Source: Cardiobacteriaceae bacterium
GTDB lineage: Bacteria; Pseudomonadota; Gammaproteobacteria; Cardiobacteriales; Cardiobacteriaceae
Length of the DNA: 64,000 bases
Reading direction: 5' to 3'
Assembly: GCA_030529365.1 (NCBI GenBank)
Contig: JAUMXB010000006.1
Span: 53,064-117,063 of the forward strand
Shown here: positions 54,702-63,733 of the stretch, in pieces
How the letters are laid out: each line of letters begins with the position of its first letter
How positions within the stretch are numbered: position 1 is the stretch's first letter
Position numbers and translations under genes: made by a program
The notes under the pieces: model-generated
The model's database searches: none
Told to the model about the DNA's origin: nothing
What the model saw: the letters and a program-made list of their open reading frames with translations, nothing else

Positions 54702-55277
54702 TCAATTGCCAGAATCAGTTTTAACTTTTACCAAAACGGTAAAGGTTTTTACTTCCGAGCCAGCAGCCACGTTAAAGACAGAGGTCGATTTGGCCTCGTC
54801 AATCCTGACAAGTTCTGGCACCGCAAAAGCGTTGAATTTATGCATTTCGCGCATAAATGCAGATATACCTGGCTCATTCTCTGCCACCCCTTGAATCGTG
54901 ACTGTACTGCCAACAAAATTCAAATTTGTAACAAAAACATTATCAGGAGTATGACGCGCCAAATGATCCAGCATGGCAACAGCAAGCCCACGTTGATCCT
55001 GGAGCTTTTGGATAGTGTCTATCTGAAGGTTCAATTCGTCATTCAGTTTTTTGATTTTCTCTACTTCTGCTTTCGCTCTTTTGAACTGATCAATATCGTT
55101 TCGCAAAAGCGTAATACCTTGCTGCTGCTTTTCTGCATATTGTTTTTCCATCCAATAGCTGAAGCCGCAAAGTAATGCAGCCAGTAAAAATAACGCTAAC
55201 GTTATTGTAATAAACTCTTTCCGCTGCTGTTCCCTTTTTGCCGCACGCCAAGGTTGCAGATTGAATTTTCTTGACAT
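54702..55277 (-). CDS. pilN: Type IV pilus inner-membrane protein PilN
   Basis: A 191-residue bitopic protein. The cytoplasmic N-terminus FNLQPWRAAKREQQRKEF is the PilM-binding INLLPWR-type motif, here with F and Q variants. A membrane helix lies at about residues 23-41, followed by a coiled coil (about 45-75) and the periplasmic domain. The stop-to-start gap to pilM is one base, so translation is coupled. Confidence 0.94.
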   Translation of the reverse strand: MSRKFNLQPWRAAKREQQRKEFITITLALFLLAALLCGFSYWMEKQYAEKQQQGITLLRNDIDQFKRAKAEVEKIKKLNDELNLQIDTIQKLQDQRGLAVAMLDHLARHTPDNVFVTNLNFVGSTVTIQGVAENEPGISAFMREMHKFNAFAVPELVRIDEAKSTSVFNVAAGSEVKTFTVLVKVKTDSGN

Positions 55278-55278
55278 T

Positions 55279-56292
55279 TTATTTGCCTTCCATTGCTAAC
55301 CCAATTGCCAATGCATGATGCATGCCCGTATTTACAGAAGCGTCAGCATCATGATGCTTGCTTCGAATATTTCCGGAAAAATTTAACAATTCCAGCGGTC
55401 TTCCTATATTCTCTCTCAACAGGGGCAAAAAGTCTTTGAGAACTGCCCCTCCTCCTGTCAAATAAATATTTTGAATATCAAGAAATCCCGTATTGTTCGC
55501 TTCATAAAAATCAAGAGCCAAACTCATCTGCTCCGCAAACATATTTACGTAAGGCGTTAAAACCAGATCGTGATACTCTTCTCCAAAACTCTGGGTCAAC
55601 TTGCGTGTTTCTGCCTGTACTGCATCCATATCAAAAACATCGCGGATAATTTCATTCACATGGTTACCGCCCACTTGTTGTTCGCGGTTATAAATGAGAT
55701 CCGTTCCTTTGAAAACATAAAAACGGCTACGCATAAAGCCAATATCTACAATCATGACCGGAGATGGACCAAGCAGCCCCAGAGATTCGAGAACTCTTGC
55801 GAAAGCAAAGGCATCAACATCAACCTGTACCGGAGCGTAATTTTTCCCCAACCCCGAAAACAAATCGGTCTTTGCATCAATAATGTCACGTCGTCCCGCA
55901 ACCGCCAAACGTTTACCTTCGCCATCAGGCTTTTCATCATAATCTATATAGACCTGATCAAGCGGAAAAGGCAAAGAGTCCGACAAATCCAGCTCTACAG
56001 CGCCTTCCAGATCTGCACCTCTGAGTGCAGCATCAAGTTCTACACGACGCAATATGGTATCACCAGCATTAACATGAATGACTGGCTGTCCTTTAGTCAT
56101 TTTATGTTTTTTGATCGCTGTGATGACGATCTTGGCAAGCGTCGCCTTATCTCTATTCGCTCTTACTTCATCCGGGATGATTTCATATCCCAGATGAGTT
56201 GCGGTGAAGCCTTTCCCGGCACTTTTAACTCGGGCAATTTTTATTGCATATTGCCCGATATCTACGCCAAATATTTCTGGTGTTCCCAACAT
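55279..56292 (-). CDS. pilM: Type IV pilus actin-like ATPase PilM
   Basis: A 337-residue cytoplasmic FtsA/actin-like protein that binds the PilN tail. The first phosphate-binding block is FGVDIGQYAIKIARVK (residues about 8-23). Later come VMIVDIGFMRSRFYVFKG (phosphate 2) and IYLTGGGAVLKDFLP (adenosine motif). It heads the pil operon and starts 34 bp after gltA, so gltA transcripts may run into it. Confidence 0.95.
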   Translation of the reverse strand: MLGTPEIFGVDIGQYAIKIARVKSAGKGFTATHLGYEIIPDEVRANRDKATLAKIVITAIKKHKMTKGQPVIHVNAGDTILRRVELDAALRGADLEGAVELDLSDSLPFPLDQVYIDYDEKPDGEGKRLAVAGRRDIIDAKTDLFSGLGKNYAPVQVDVDAFAFARVLESLGLLGPSPVMIVDIGFMRSRFYVFKGTDLIYNREQQVGGNHVNEIIRDVFDMDAVQAETRKLTQSFGEEYHDLVLTPYVNMFAEQMSLALDFYEANNTGFLDIQNIYLTGGGAVLKDFLPLLRENIGRPLELLNFSGNIRSKHHDADASVNTGMHHALAIGLAMEGK

Positions 56293-56326
56293 ATTTAAAC
56301 TCCTTTTTGCTGTCGGGATGATTCAT

Positions 56327-57595
56327 TCAGATGGTTCTGATCGGTGCGCCTGTATACAGCTGACGCGGGCGTCCAATCCTGTAACCAGCAGAGATCATCT
56401 CGTTCCAATGAGCCACCCATCCGGCTGTTCTCGCCACTGCAAAAAGTGCCGTGAACATGTTCACTGGTATTCCCAAGGCACTGTAGATAATTCCTGAATA
56501 AAAATCAACGTTGGGGTAAAGTTTTCTTTCCACGAAGTACTCGTCCTTCAACGCAGCTTCCTCTAATTTAAGTGCTAATTCCATCCTCGGATCATTACCA
56601 TAATGCTCCAGAATCTGGTAGCAAACGTCCTGGATAATTTTTGCACGAGGGTCATAGTTGCGATACACACGATGTCCAAATCCCATCAAGCGGAACGGAT
56701 CATCCTTGTCTTTGGCTTTTGCAATAAACTTGCTGATATTATTGACACTTCCTATCTGATCCAGCATATTCAGCACAGCCTCATTGGCGCCGCCATGCGC
56801 CGGTCCCCACAATGAAGCAATTCCTGCGGATACGGCAGCATAAGGATTCGTGCCTGTGCTTCCTGCAAGCCTGACTGTGGAGGTGGAAGCGTTCTGCTCA
56901 TGATCTGCATGAAGGATAAACAGCAAGTCAAGCGCCTTGGCAGCCAAGGGATCAACTTCGTAATCTGTTCCTGGGCGCTCGAACATCATGCGCAGGAAAC
57001 TTTCTGTATAGCCTTCTTTTTCTTCCGGGTAAAGGAACGGATAGCCTCTGTAATGCCGGTACGTAGCAGCTGCAATCGTCGGCATTTTTCCAATCAGGCG
57101 CAGTGCAGTGATATAGCGGATTTCAGGATCTGTGATATCCAGCTCTTCATGATAAAAAGCCGCAAGAGAAGCTGTTACAGCCGTCATCATTGCCATCGGA
57201 TGGGCATCATAATGAAAGCCGGAGTAGAAATTCAGCACACGCTTGTTAAGCATGCGATAGTATTTGATTTTGCTCTCGAATTCAGAGCTTTGATCTTTGG
57301 TCGGCAGTTCGCCGTGATAAAGAAGATAAGCCGTATCCAGAAAATTGAGCTTTGCACAGACATCTTCTATTGGATAACCACGATAGACCAATTGCCCTTT
57401 CGCACCATCAATGAATGTGATTTTGCTTTCGCAACTGGAAGTGGTGCCATAGCCGGGATCATGGGTGAAATACCCGGCATCTTTGGCAAGGTTGGCAATA
57501 TCAATGCAGGGTCGACCCAACACGGGCTCCAAAACTGGCAATTCGACAGTTTTATCGTTTGCGGGGTCGACCAAAGATACGGTGCGTTGACTCAT
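56327..57595 (-). CDS. gltA: Citrate synthase
   Basis: A 422-residue type II (hexameric) citrate synthase that condenses oxaloacetate and acetyl-CoA. The catalytic histidines lie in ILHADHEQNASTST and GFGHRVYRNYDPRA, and the aspartate in NVDFYSGIIY. The N-terminal domain with CESKITFIDG, found in gammaproteobacterial NADH-regulated enzymes, is present. GGAGG precedes the ATG, and a good sigma70-type promoter lies 31 bp upstream. The pil operon follows on the same strand. Confidence 0.96.
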   Translation of the reverse strand: MSQRTVSLVDPANDKTVELPVLEPVLGRPCIDIANLAKDAGYFTHDPGYGTTSSCESKITFIDGAKGQLVYRGYPIEDVCAKLNFLDTAYLLYHGELPTKDQSSEFESKIKYYRMLNKRVLNFYSGFHYDAHPMAMMTAVTASLAAFYHEELDITDPEIRYITALRLIGKMPTIAAATYRHYRGYPFLYPEEKEGYTESFLRMMFERPGTDYEVDPLAAKALDLLFILHADHEQNASTSTVRLAGSTGTNPYAAVSAGIASLWGPAHGGANEAVLNMLDQIGSVNNISKFIAKAKDKDDPFRLMGFGHRVYRNYDPRAKIIQDVCYQILEHYGNDPRMELALKLEEAALKDEYFVERKLYPNVDFYSGIIYSALGIPVNMFTALFAVARTAGWVAHWNEMISAGYRIGRPRQLYTGAPIRTI

Positions 57596-57625
57596 TTTGC
57601 CTCCAGTTAAAAATTGAACAGAGGC

Positions 57626-57654
57626 AAATTATCCTATAACGTCAATACCGTCAA
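57626..57654 (-). promoter_or_regulatory. Predicted sigma70 promoter of gltA
   Basis: On the minus strand, TTGACG (57654-57649), a 17-bp spacer and TAATTT (57631-57626). A second TTGACG overlaps the spacer. Transcription would start about 15-20 bp before the ATG's ribosome-binding site. Confidence 0.6.
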
Positions 57655-57684
57655 GAGACTTATTAAAGATTGATGAACAAACGG

Positions 57685-57930
57685 TTATTTTTTACCGTAC
57701 TTGCGACGGAAGCGGTCAACACGACCTGCGCTGTCGAGAATGTTTTGCTTGCCAGTGTAGAAAGGATGGGATTGGCTGCTGACTTCCACACGAACCAAAG
57801 GATACTCGTTGCCGTCTTCCCAAGTAATTTTATCGTTGGTCGCGATAGTGGAGCGCGTCAGGAAAGCGAAATCCGAGCCCGCGTCCTGGAATACGACCGG
57901 GCGATAGTTGGGATGAATGTCTTTTTTCAT
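57685..57930 (-). CDS. rpmE2: 50S ribosomal protein L31, type B (zinc-free)
   Basis: An 81-residue L31 paralogue. The start [16 protein letters not shown] and the end [15 protein letters not shown] are those of type B, which lacks the CxxC zinc pairs of L31 type A; no cysteine is present. The frame is open to 57981, but the ATG at 57930 with AAAGAGAG upstream gives the family start. Type B genes are often induced by zinc shortage through Zur; I see no clear Zur box. Confidence 0.95.
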   Translation of the reverse strand: MKKDIHPNYRPVVFQDAGSDFAFLTRSTIATNDKITWEDGNEYPLVRVEVSSQSHPFYTGKQNILDSAGRVDRFRRKYGKK

Positions 57931-58168
57931 AAAAAACAAAACTCTCTTTAAATTGAAAAGTTTAAAATGATACTGCATCAAAAGTTCTTTTGCAAGTGGA
58001 TTAATAAAGACATTTCCCTGAAAGGCAACAAAAAACCATCAAAATCCGCAACACAATAAGCGGTTAAGCATCCCCCTTGTTGTGATGATTTTGTTTGTTG
58101 CACCTGCATTCGCTGCCCCGCACATCCTTCGTGCTTCGTTATACTAACGCTTTTTCCAGCAGCCTCTC

Positions 58169-59479
58169 ATGCGCGATATGACCCGCTTTGCCAACGATCC
58201 CTTGATTACCGCACTCTCTGCGGCTACGCCCGTATGCTGGCACAATCCCCATCTTGCCAGCTTTGCCAACGCACGGGCCGACATTCCCGTCACTGATGAA
58301 GAAGTCTCTGCCGCACATGCCCTGTTGCAGCGTTTTGCTCCCTATCTGGCACAGGTATTTCCGCAGACCGCTCCTGCGGGCGGACTGATTGAAAGCCCGT
58401 TGCACGCCATCCCGAATCTGCAAGCGGCACTCAACCTTCCCTTCGCGTCTGGCAGTCGTCTTTATCTCAAGGCTGACAATGAATTACCCGTTTCCGGCTC
58501 CATCAAGGCGCGCGGCGGTATTTATGAAGTCTTGCAGCATGCGGAAGCACTGGCTTTGCAACACGGCTTGCTGCAAGATAAAAATGATGACCACCGCAAA
58601 CTGGCAACTTCCAAAGCCCGCGCCCTGTTCGCATCACACGCCATTGCCGTAGGGTCCACCGGCAATCTCGGACTTTCCATCGGCATCATGGCCGCACAAC
58701 TGGGTTTCCGCGTCACGGTACACATGTCCGCCGACGCGCGCGCCTGGAAAAAGGACAAGCTCCGCGCGCACGGTGTATCCGTCATGGAATATCAGGCCGA
58801 TTATGGCGTAGCCGTTGCGGCGGGACGCGAACAGGCTGTGGCCGATCCGCGCACCCATTTCGTTGATGATGAAAACTCGCGCCAACTCTTTCTCGGCTAT
58901 GCCACGGCCGGCGCGCGCGTCAAAAGCCAGCTTGAGCAAGCCGGCGTGAGCGTGGATGCCAAACATCCCCTGATCGTCTATTTGCCTTGTGGCGTTGGCG
59001 GCGGGCCAGGTGGCGTCGCCTTCGGACTCAAGCTCGCTTATGGCGACGCCGTGCATTGCGTATTTGCGGAGCCCGTGCAATCGCCGTGCATGCTGCTTGG
59101 CATCTACACCGGCCTGCACGATACCATCAGCGTGCAAGACATCGGCCTCACCAACCGCACTGCCGCCGACGGTCTTGCCGTGGGCCACCCGTCAGGATTT
59201 ATCGGCCGCGCCCTGATGCGCTGCCTGCACGCCCTTTACACCGTCCGCGACGACGAACTCTTCCGCCTGCTCGCCCTTGCGTACCAGCATGAAAACCTCA
59301 AACTCGAACCCTCTGCCGCCGCCGGACTTGCCGGACTGCCCCATTTCGCCCATCTCGACAATGCCACCCATCTCGTCTGGGCGACTGGCGGCAGTATGGT
59401 ACCCGACAACATCTTCGCACAATATTTGAGGCAATCCGCATTACCTCCACATAAACATGATAAATTTTCTCACTATTAA
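58169..59479 (+). CDS. dsdA: D-serine dehydratase
   Basis: A 436-residue PLP lyase that converts D-serine to pyruvate and ammonia. The PLP lysine is Lys113 in [11 protein letters not shown]. The phosphate loop [12 protein letters not shown] and the glycine-rich [10 protein letters not shown] block are present, as in E. coli DsdA (442 residues). No dsdC or dsdX is adjacent. The upstream ribosome-binding site is weak; an ATG three codons later is an alternative start. The stop TAA lies in an AAGCGCTT element, which encodes the last residues (HDKFSHY). Confidence 0.93.
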   Translation: MRDMTRFANDPLITALSAATPVCWHNPHLASFANARADIPVTDEEVSAAHALLQRFAPYLAQVFPQTAPAGGLIESPLHAIPNLQAALNLPFASGSRLYLKADNELPVSGSIKARGGIYEVLQHAEALALQHGLLQDKNDDHRKLATSKARALFASHAIAVGSTGNLGLSIGIMAAQLGFRVTVHMSADARAWKKDKLRAHGVSVMEYQADYGVAVAAGREQAVADPRTHFVDDENSRQLFLGYATAGARVKSQLEQAGVSVDAKHPLIVYLPCGVGGGPGGVAFGLKLAYGDAVHCVFAEPVQSPCMLLGIYTGLHDTISVQDIGLTNRTAADGLAVGHPSGFIGRALMRCLHALYTVRDDELFRLLALAYQHENLKLEPSAAAGLAGLPHFAHLDNATHLVWATGGSMVPDNIFAQYLRQSALPPHKHDKFSHY

Positions 59480-59533
59480 GCGCTTATCATGCAAAAATTT
59501 CTCATAACAAGCGCTTCAGCATGAGAAAAAAAT
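59456..59533. repeat. AAGCGCTT paired palindrome, copy 18
   Basis: Cores at 59478-59485 and 59509-59516, 31 bp apart. It supplies the dsdA stop codon (59477-59479) and its last seven codons. It ends 64 bp before the next ATG. Confidence 0.9.
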
Positions 59534-59596
59534 CACTATCTTGCCTTTCCTGATAAAAAATGTTTCCATACAAGCAGCTCATCACGGGAGAGACGC

Positions 59597-60829
59597 ATGA
59601 AAACCCTGCTTGCCACCCTGGCCCTTGGTGCCGCCGCAGCCGTCAACGCGCAAGACATCGCTCTGCTCAACATCCGTCAGAAAGAAGTCGGCCATGTCCG
59701 GCAAATCGCTACGCACGATGCCCTCGGCATCGCCGCTGTCAACGACAAAGGTGAACTCTGGCAATGGCATGACAAAGCCTGGCACAAACTCGCCGACGGT
59801 TTCGCTCCGCGCAGCCCGCTTTCCGCCGGACACGGCCGCATCACCGGCGTTGACCAAAACGGCCACTTCATCGCCTGGCAGAACGGCGAGCTCACCCGCA
59901 GCACCATTCCGCTCGCCCCCGATGCCGGCATGGTACAACTCGCCCTCGCCACCATTGCCGTCAAGCGCGATGGCGATGCCCACCGCCTTGTGCGCATCGA
60001 AAATGGCAAAATCGTTGCCGAGCGCAAAGACGTCAACGTCCTGCCCGACCTGCGCCCCCTGCAAATCGCCATGGACGGCACAGACAACGCCAACGGCCAC
60101 ATCGCCATCCTCGTCTCGCCCAGCACCATCTACGACCACGCCGTGCTCGGCGACGGCATCGAAGCGCAGGCCATCCACTATGTCGAACGCCACACCCTGG
60201 AAGACCTCGCCGCCCCCATCACCCTCAAAGACCCGGAAGTCTTTGAAGCCAACGCCTTGATCGCGCTTCCTGAAGGCAACGGTCACCGTATCGTCAGCGT
60301 CATCTCCGGCAGCGGCGCGCGCGTCGCCGTCATCGGCAACGACACAGGCAAACTCGCCTTCCGCTACCAGGGTCCACCGCTCACCGAAAAATACCGCTGG
60401 CTCTCGCCCTTCGTGCGCGGCAACACCCTCTACAGCGTGCAAACCCCGCACAGGAACGGCGAACTCCTGCGCTACAACTACCCCGAAGAAGGCGTGGAAA
60501 GCCTCGACGAAGGCTTCAGCAACCACAGCTACCAATCGCGCGAAATGAACCTCGCCATCACCACCCCGCTGAACGGCCATGAAACCTGGCTGCCCTACAA
60601 GGGCTACCACAGCTTTGTGCACATCGACGCGCAGAACAACATCAGCGACGGCTGCACCCTTCTTCTCTCCCCCATCATCGCCAGCCGCCTCCTGCACAAC
60701 TGGCCGGTGTACCTGCTGGAAAATGGCGAAATCTACACCCACGGCCCCAACGCCTCTTGCGCCACCCCCACCAAACCCGCCGGCTATGACTACCCCTTGA
60801 GCAAACCCAAGTCCGACACCTGCTCATAA
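59597..60829 (+). CDS. Secreted protein of unknown function
   Basis: A 410-residue protein that I do not recognise. It begins with a clear signal peptide (KTLLATLALGAAAAVNAQ), so it is periplasmic or exported. The mature part is rich in short beta-strand patterns with repeating GELW/NGELT/NGKIV/NGEIY turns spaced 35-60 residues, which suggests a beta-propeller-like fold. Three cysteines in the last 60 residues (DGCTL, ASCATP, DTCS) could form disulfides. GGGAGAG precedes the ATG. It lies between dsdA and a CreC-like kinase on the same strand, with repeats on both sides. A partner function with the kinase is possible but unsupported. Confidence 0.75.
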   Translation: MKTLLATLALGAAAAVNAQDIALLNIRQKEVGHVRQIATHDALGIAAVNDKGELWQWHDKAWHKLADGFAPRSPLSAGHGRITGVDQNGHFIAWQNGELTRSTIPLAPDAGMVQLALATIAVKRDGDAHRLVRIENGKIVAERKDVNVLPDLRPLQIAMDGTDNANGHIAILVSPSTIYDHAVLGDGIEAQAIHYVERHTLEDLAAPITLKDPEVFEANALIALPEGNGHRIVSVISGSGARVAVIGNDTGKLAFRYQGPPLTEKYRWLSPFVRGNTLYSVQTPHRNGELLRYNYPEEGVESLDEGFSNHSYQSREMNLAITTPLNGHETWLPYKGYHSFVHIDAQNNISDGCTLLLSPIIASRLLHNWPVYLLENGEIYTHGPNASCATPTKPAGYDYPLSKPKSDTCS

Positions 60830-60849
60830 ACCCAAACCGACAAACCATC

Positions 60850-60907
60850 CTGTCAAGCGCTTCATGCGGGAAACCCCTCACATGAAGCGCTTCTTCATGA
60901 TAAAAAA
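60850..60907. repeat. AAGCGCTT paired palindrome, copy 19
   Basis: Cores at 60855-60862 and 60885-60892, 30 bp apart. The right arm TGATAAAAAAC ends 5 bp before the kinase ATG, so it occupies the place of the ribosome-binding site. Confidence 0.85.
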
Positions 60908-60912
60908 CCACC

Positions 60913-62298
60913 ATGACCATCTTCATCCGCATCTTCCTCGTCTTCAGCCTCGCCCTCAGCCTTGGCGGCATCCTCCTCGTCCGCGACCTCCAGCAGCAAA
61001 TCCGCCCCGGCATGCGCCAGGTACTGGAAGACACCCTTGCCGACAACGCCCAAACCCTCGCCGCCACCCTTACTCCCGCCCTTGCCAGCGGCAACATCCA
61101 CGACCCGCAATGGCGCGAACAGCTCCGCGCCCAACTCAACCCCGCGCAAAACGCCCGCATCTACCATCACCACAAAACCGCCAACCACCAGCAACTCGTC
61201 ATCACCGACCCGCACGGCATCGTCCTCTACCACACCAACCCCGACGAAACCGGCCGCGACTACAGCCAATGGAACGACATCCTCCGCACCCTGCGCGGCG
61301 AATACGGCGCGCGCAGCACCAACAGCACCATGTACGTCGCAGCCCCCATCCGCGCCGTCGACGGCCAGCTCCTCGGCATCGTCAGCCTCGGCAAGCCCAG
61401 CGCCGACATCCTCCCCTACCAGGAACACGCGCAAGCCCAGCTGCGCCGCACCGCCCTCCTCTATCTCCTCGCCAGCCTTGCCCTCATCGCCCTCCTCACC
61501 CTGTGGATACGCCACAGCATCAACCGCGTGCGCCGCTACGCCACCGCCCATGCCCGCGAACAACAAGCCCCGCGCTTCCACCTCGCCTCCGAACTCAACC
61601 GCCTCACCGACGCCATCAGCACCATGCGCCGCGAACTCGAAGACCGCGCCTACGTCACCCGCTACATCGAAACCCTCACCCACGAACTGAAAAGCCCGCT
61701 CACCGCCATCGCCGCCAGCGCCGAACTCCTGCAAGAAGATCTCCCCGCCGCCGACCGCGAACGCTTCGCCACCGCCATCCGCCAGCAAAGCGACCGCCTG
61801 CACCACCTCGTGCAACGTCTCCTGCAACTCTCGCGCATCGAAAAAGACCCCATCCGCAAGCAACCCGTCGCCCTCGCTTCCTTCTGGCAAAACCTCACAA
61901 GCGAATACACCCCGCGCCTCGCCCGCAAAAACCAGCAACTTGCCAGCGACCTGCCCTCAAGCCTCGAACTGCACGCCGACCCCTTCTGGCTCGCGCAAGC
62001 CCTCGCCAACCTCCTCGACAACGCCATCCGCGAAGCCCCGCAAAATGCCACCATCACCTTTCACGCCAGCCAAACACGACAACACACCATCCTCACCCTG
62101 CACAATCCCACGCCAACCCCCATCCCCGACTACGCCCTGCCCCGCCTCTTCGAACGCTACTACACCCTGAACCGCGCCGAAAACAGCGGCCTCGGCCTCA
62201 CCCTCGTGCAACAAATCGCCGAACAGCACGGCGGCCACGTCCGCGCCGAACAAAACGCAAACGGCCTTGCCATCATTCTCACCCTGCCCAACCATTAA
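60913..62298 (+). CDS. creC: Sensor histidine kinase, CreC-like
   Basis: A 461-residue membrane kinase. TM1 is at about residues 4-23, a periplasmic sensor at 25-178, TM2 at about 181-200, then HAMP-like and HisKA segments with His257 in LTHELKSPL and a HATPase domain (N box NLLDNA 366-371; G2 NSGLGL 424-429). The sensor shares with E. coli CreC the strings RDYSQWND, LRGEYGARST, MYVAAPI and VSLGKPSA, and the end IPDYALPRLFERYY, which is why I call it CreC. The G1 box is odd: HNPTPTPIP replaces the usual DxGxG. No creB is adjacent. No ribosome-binding site is seen. Confidence 0.8.
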   Translation: MTIFIRIFLVFSLALSLGGILLVRDLQQQIRPGMRQVLEDTLADNAQTLAATLTPALASGNIHDPQWREQLRAQLNPAQNARIYHHHKTANHQQLVITDPHGIVLYHTNPDETGRDYSQWNDILRTLRGEYGARSTNSTMYVAAPIRAVDGQLLGIVSLGKPSADILPYQEHAQAQLRRTALLYLLASLALIALLTLWIRHSINRVRRYATAHAREQQAPRFHLASELNRLTDAISTMRRELEDRAYVTRYIETLTHELKSPLTAIAASAELLQEDLPAADRERFATAIRQQSDRLHHLVQRLLQLSRIEKDPIRKQPVALASFWQNLTSEYTPRLARKNQQLASDLPSSLELHADPFWLAQALANLLDNAIREAPQNATITFHASQTRQHTILTLHNPTPTPIPDYALPRLFERYYTLNRAENSGLGLTLVQQIAEQHGGHVRAEQNANGLAIILTLPNH

Positions 62299-62389
62299 AC
62301 CGAACCGCAGACGGGCATGCAGGCCAGGCTTCAGCCCGCCATGAATGCCATCATGCGAAAAACCCTGCACAACAAGAGCAGGTCGGCCA

Positions 62390-62544
62390 TTCAAAGCCCC
62401 AATCTCGCTTCGCGAGTTCTTCGAATCCCGTGGGACTCGTCAGAGCTCGCGAAGCGAGATTGGAGTTGGGGTGAGGGCAGAAACAGAGCTTTCTGCATCC
62501 TTTCCTCCGCAAATCCTGCTATCAGATGAATCAAAAATGCACTA
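62390..62544. mobile_element. MITE remnant, left end lost
   Basis: About 155 bp matching the inside and right end of the element at 40401-40584, ending AATCAAAAATGCACTA (one change from the usual GCTCTA). The GAGCGTTTTTGACTC left end is missing. Confidence 0.75.
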
Positions 62545-63020
62545 GGCGCCAGCCCTGCGGATACAAAACATCACAAACCGCGTGAGTTACACCTATCCAC
62601 GCACTTTGCCGCCCGCCAGCACTTTTGCCATCTGCGCTGAAGTTTACTTGTTGCAAACCATCGGGCACCAAAAAAATATAATCATTTTCATGAAGTTATA
62701 TATTTTTAGATCCTTTTGACAATTGTGCTTTCAAGCAATGAACGCCAAATGAAGCAGCGGTCAAAGCCCCTCCCCCTGTGGGGGAGGGGTTGGGGAGAGG
62801 GTTTACGAAAAGTCGCACAGCGACAAAACTTTCAATATTTCAACCCACCTTCCGAAATTCCTTAACTCTGGCTCGCCAATTGTCAACAGACCCTAAAGAA
62901 TGCCGCAGATTTTTAGGTTGAATGGCCATACTTGCGCAAAGAAAGCCCCATCCCGCCTTGAGACGTACCCTCTAGCTTCGCAGCCAGTCTCACTGATAAA
63001 ATTCACAAGAACGATAAAAT

Positions 63021-63093
63021 CGTTATTTATTACCATGAATAAGCGCTTTTAATGAGAAAATTTTATACTAAAATCGCTTAACCATGAGAAAAA
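63021..63093. repeat. AAGCGCTT paired palindrome, copy 20 (second core degenerate)
   Basis: First core at 63041-63048; the second, AATCGCTT, at 63072-63079, still 31 bp apart. It ends 22 bp before the -35 box of the tRNA. Confidence 0.85.
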
Positions 63094-63114
63094 TTCCCAT
63101 CCTTAAAAATCTCC

Positions 63115-63142
63115 TTGCATCGCCGACAAAAACGCGTATGAT
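63115..63142 (+). promoter_or_regulatory. Predicted promoter of tRNA-Pro
   Basis: TTGCAT (63115-63120), a 16-bp spacer and TATGAT (63137-63142), 16 bp before the tRNA 5' end. GCGCAC after the -10 may be part of a stringent discriminator. Confidence 0.6.
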
Positions 63143-63158
63143 GCGCACCTCTCAACTT

Positions 63159-63236
<78 letters not shown>

Positions 63237-63272
63237 CATTTCCTTCCCAGCATCTTCCTTTCACGCAATGCC

Positions 63273-63347
63273 GTGAGAAAATTTCTCATATAGAAGCGCT
63301 TCGATAGCGAATTTTTCTCATGAATAAGCGCTTCCCATGCAAAAAAC
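63273..63347. repeat. AAGCGCTT paired palindrome, copy 21
   Basis: Cores at 63294-63301 and 63326-63333, 32 bp apart. It lies between tRNA-Pro and the truncated repair gene. Confidence 0.85.
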
Positions 63348-63380
63348 CTTGCATAAAACCGCGTTTGATAAATATCTGAA

Positions 63381-63593
63381 ATGGATTACCAAGCCCTGCT
63401 GGACGCCCTCTCCGCCCATGCCGATCCCGGGCAGGCGCGCGCCATGTCCGCCTACATGCGCGACCAGTTTCCCTATCTCGGCATTCCCGCGCCATTGCGC
63501 CGCCGTCTCTCCCGCCCTTTCCTCGCCACAGGCAAAAAACAGCCGCCGGACTGGCGCTTCATCAACGCCATTCTCAGCTACCACAGTTCCATA
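63381..63593 (+). pseudogene. DNA alkylation repair protein (AlkD-like), N-terminal fragment
   Basis: The first 65 or so residues (DYQALLDALSAHADPGQARA, then MSAYMRDQFPYLGIPAPLRR) match the start of AlkD/AlkC-type HEAT-repeat glycosylases, which excise alkylated bases. After FINAILSYHSS the similarity ends and the frame runs only to 63683 with unrelated residues (QPVQRQANHMPF). Family proteins have about 220-240 residues, so most of the gene is missing. The cause, deletion or insertion at about 63590, cannot be decided from the window. Confidence 0.6.
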
Positions 63594-63733
63594 ATAGCCG
63601 TCGCTTGTGATATTCAGCCCGTTCAGAGGCAAGCAAACCATATGCCTTTCGCAAAACGTGACAGTCAGGCAATTTTCCGTTAGCATGCCCGCTTGGCCCA
63701 CCTCACGACAGTCCTCGACTGCCACGCAACGCG

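Larger units (their letters stand above)
62299..63114. other. Gene-free gap between creC and tRNA-Pro
   Basis: Holds a truncated MITE (62390-62544), a short MITE-like remnant (62761-62805, CAAAGCCCCTCCCCCTG and its complement) and one AAGCGCTT element near the tRNA. The stretch 62560-62760 shows nothing recognisable. No gene is supported. Confidence 0.7.

Noticed and set aside
60864..62474. 536-codon plus-strand frame overlapping creC
   Set aside because: Translation is almost only Arg, Pro and His, a typical out-of-frame product of GC-rich DNA; creC in the other frame has all kinase motifs.
63318..63725. Minus-strand frame opposite the truncated repair gene
   Set aside because: It lies opposite the recognised AlkD-like fragment, has no family match I know and no ribosome-binding site.
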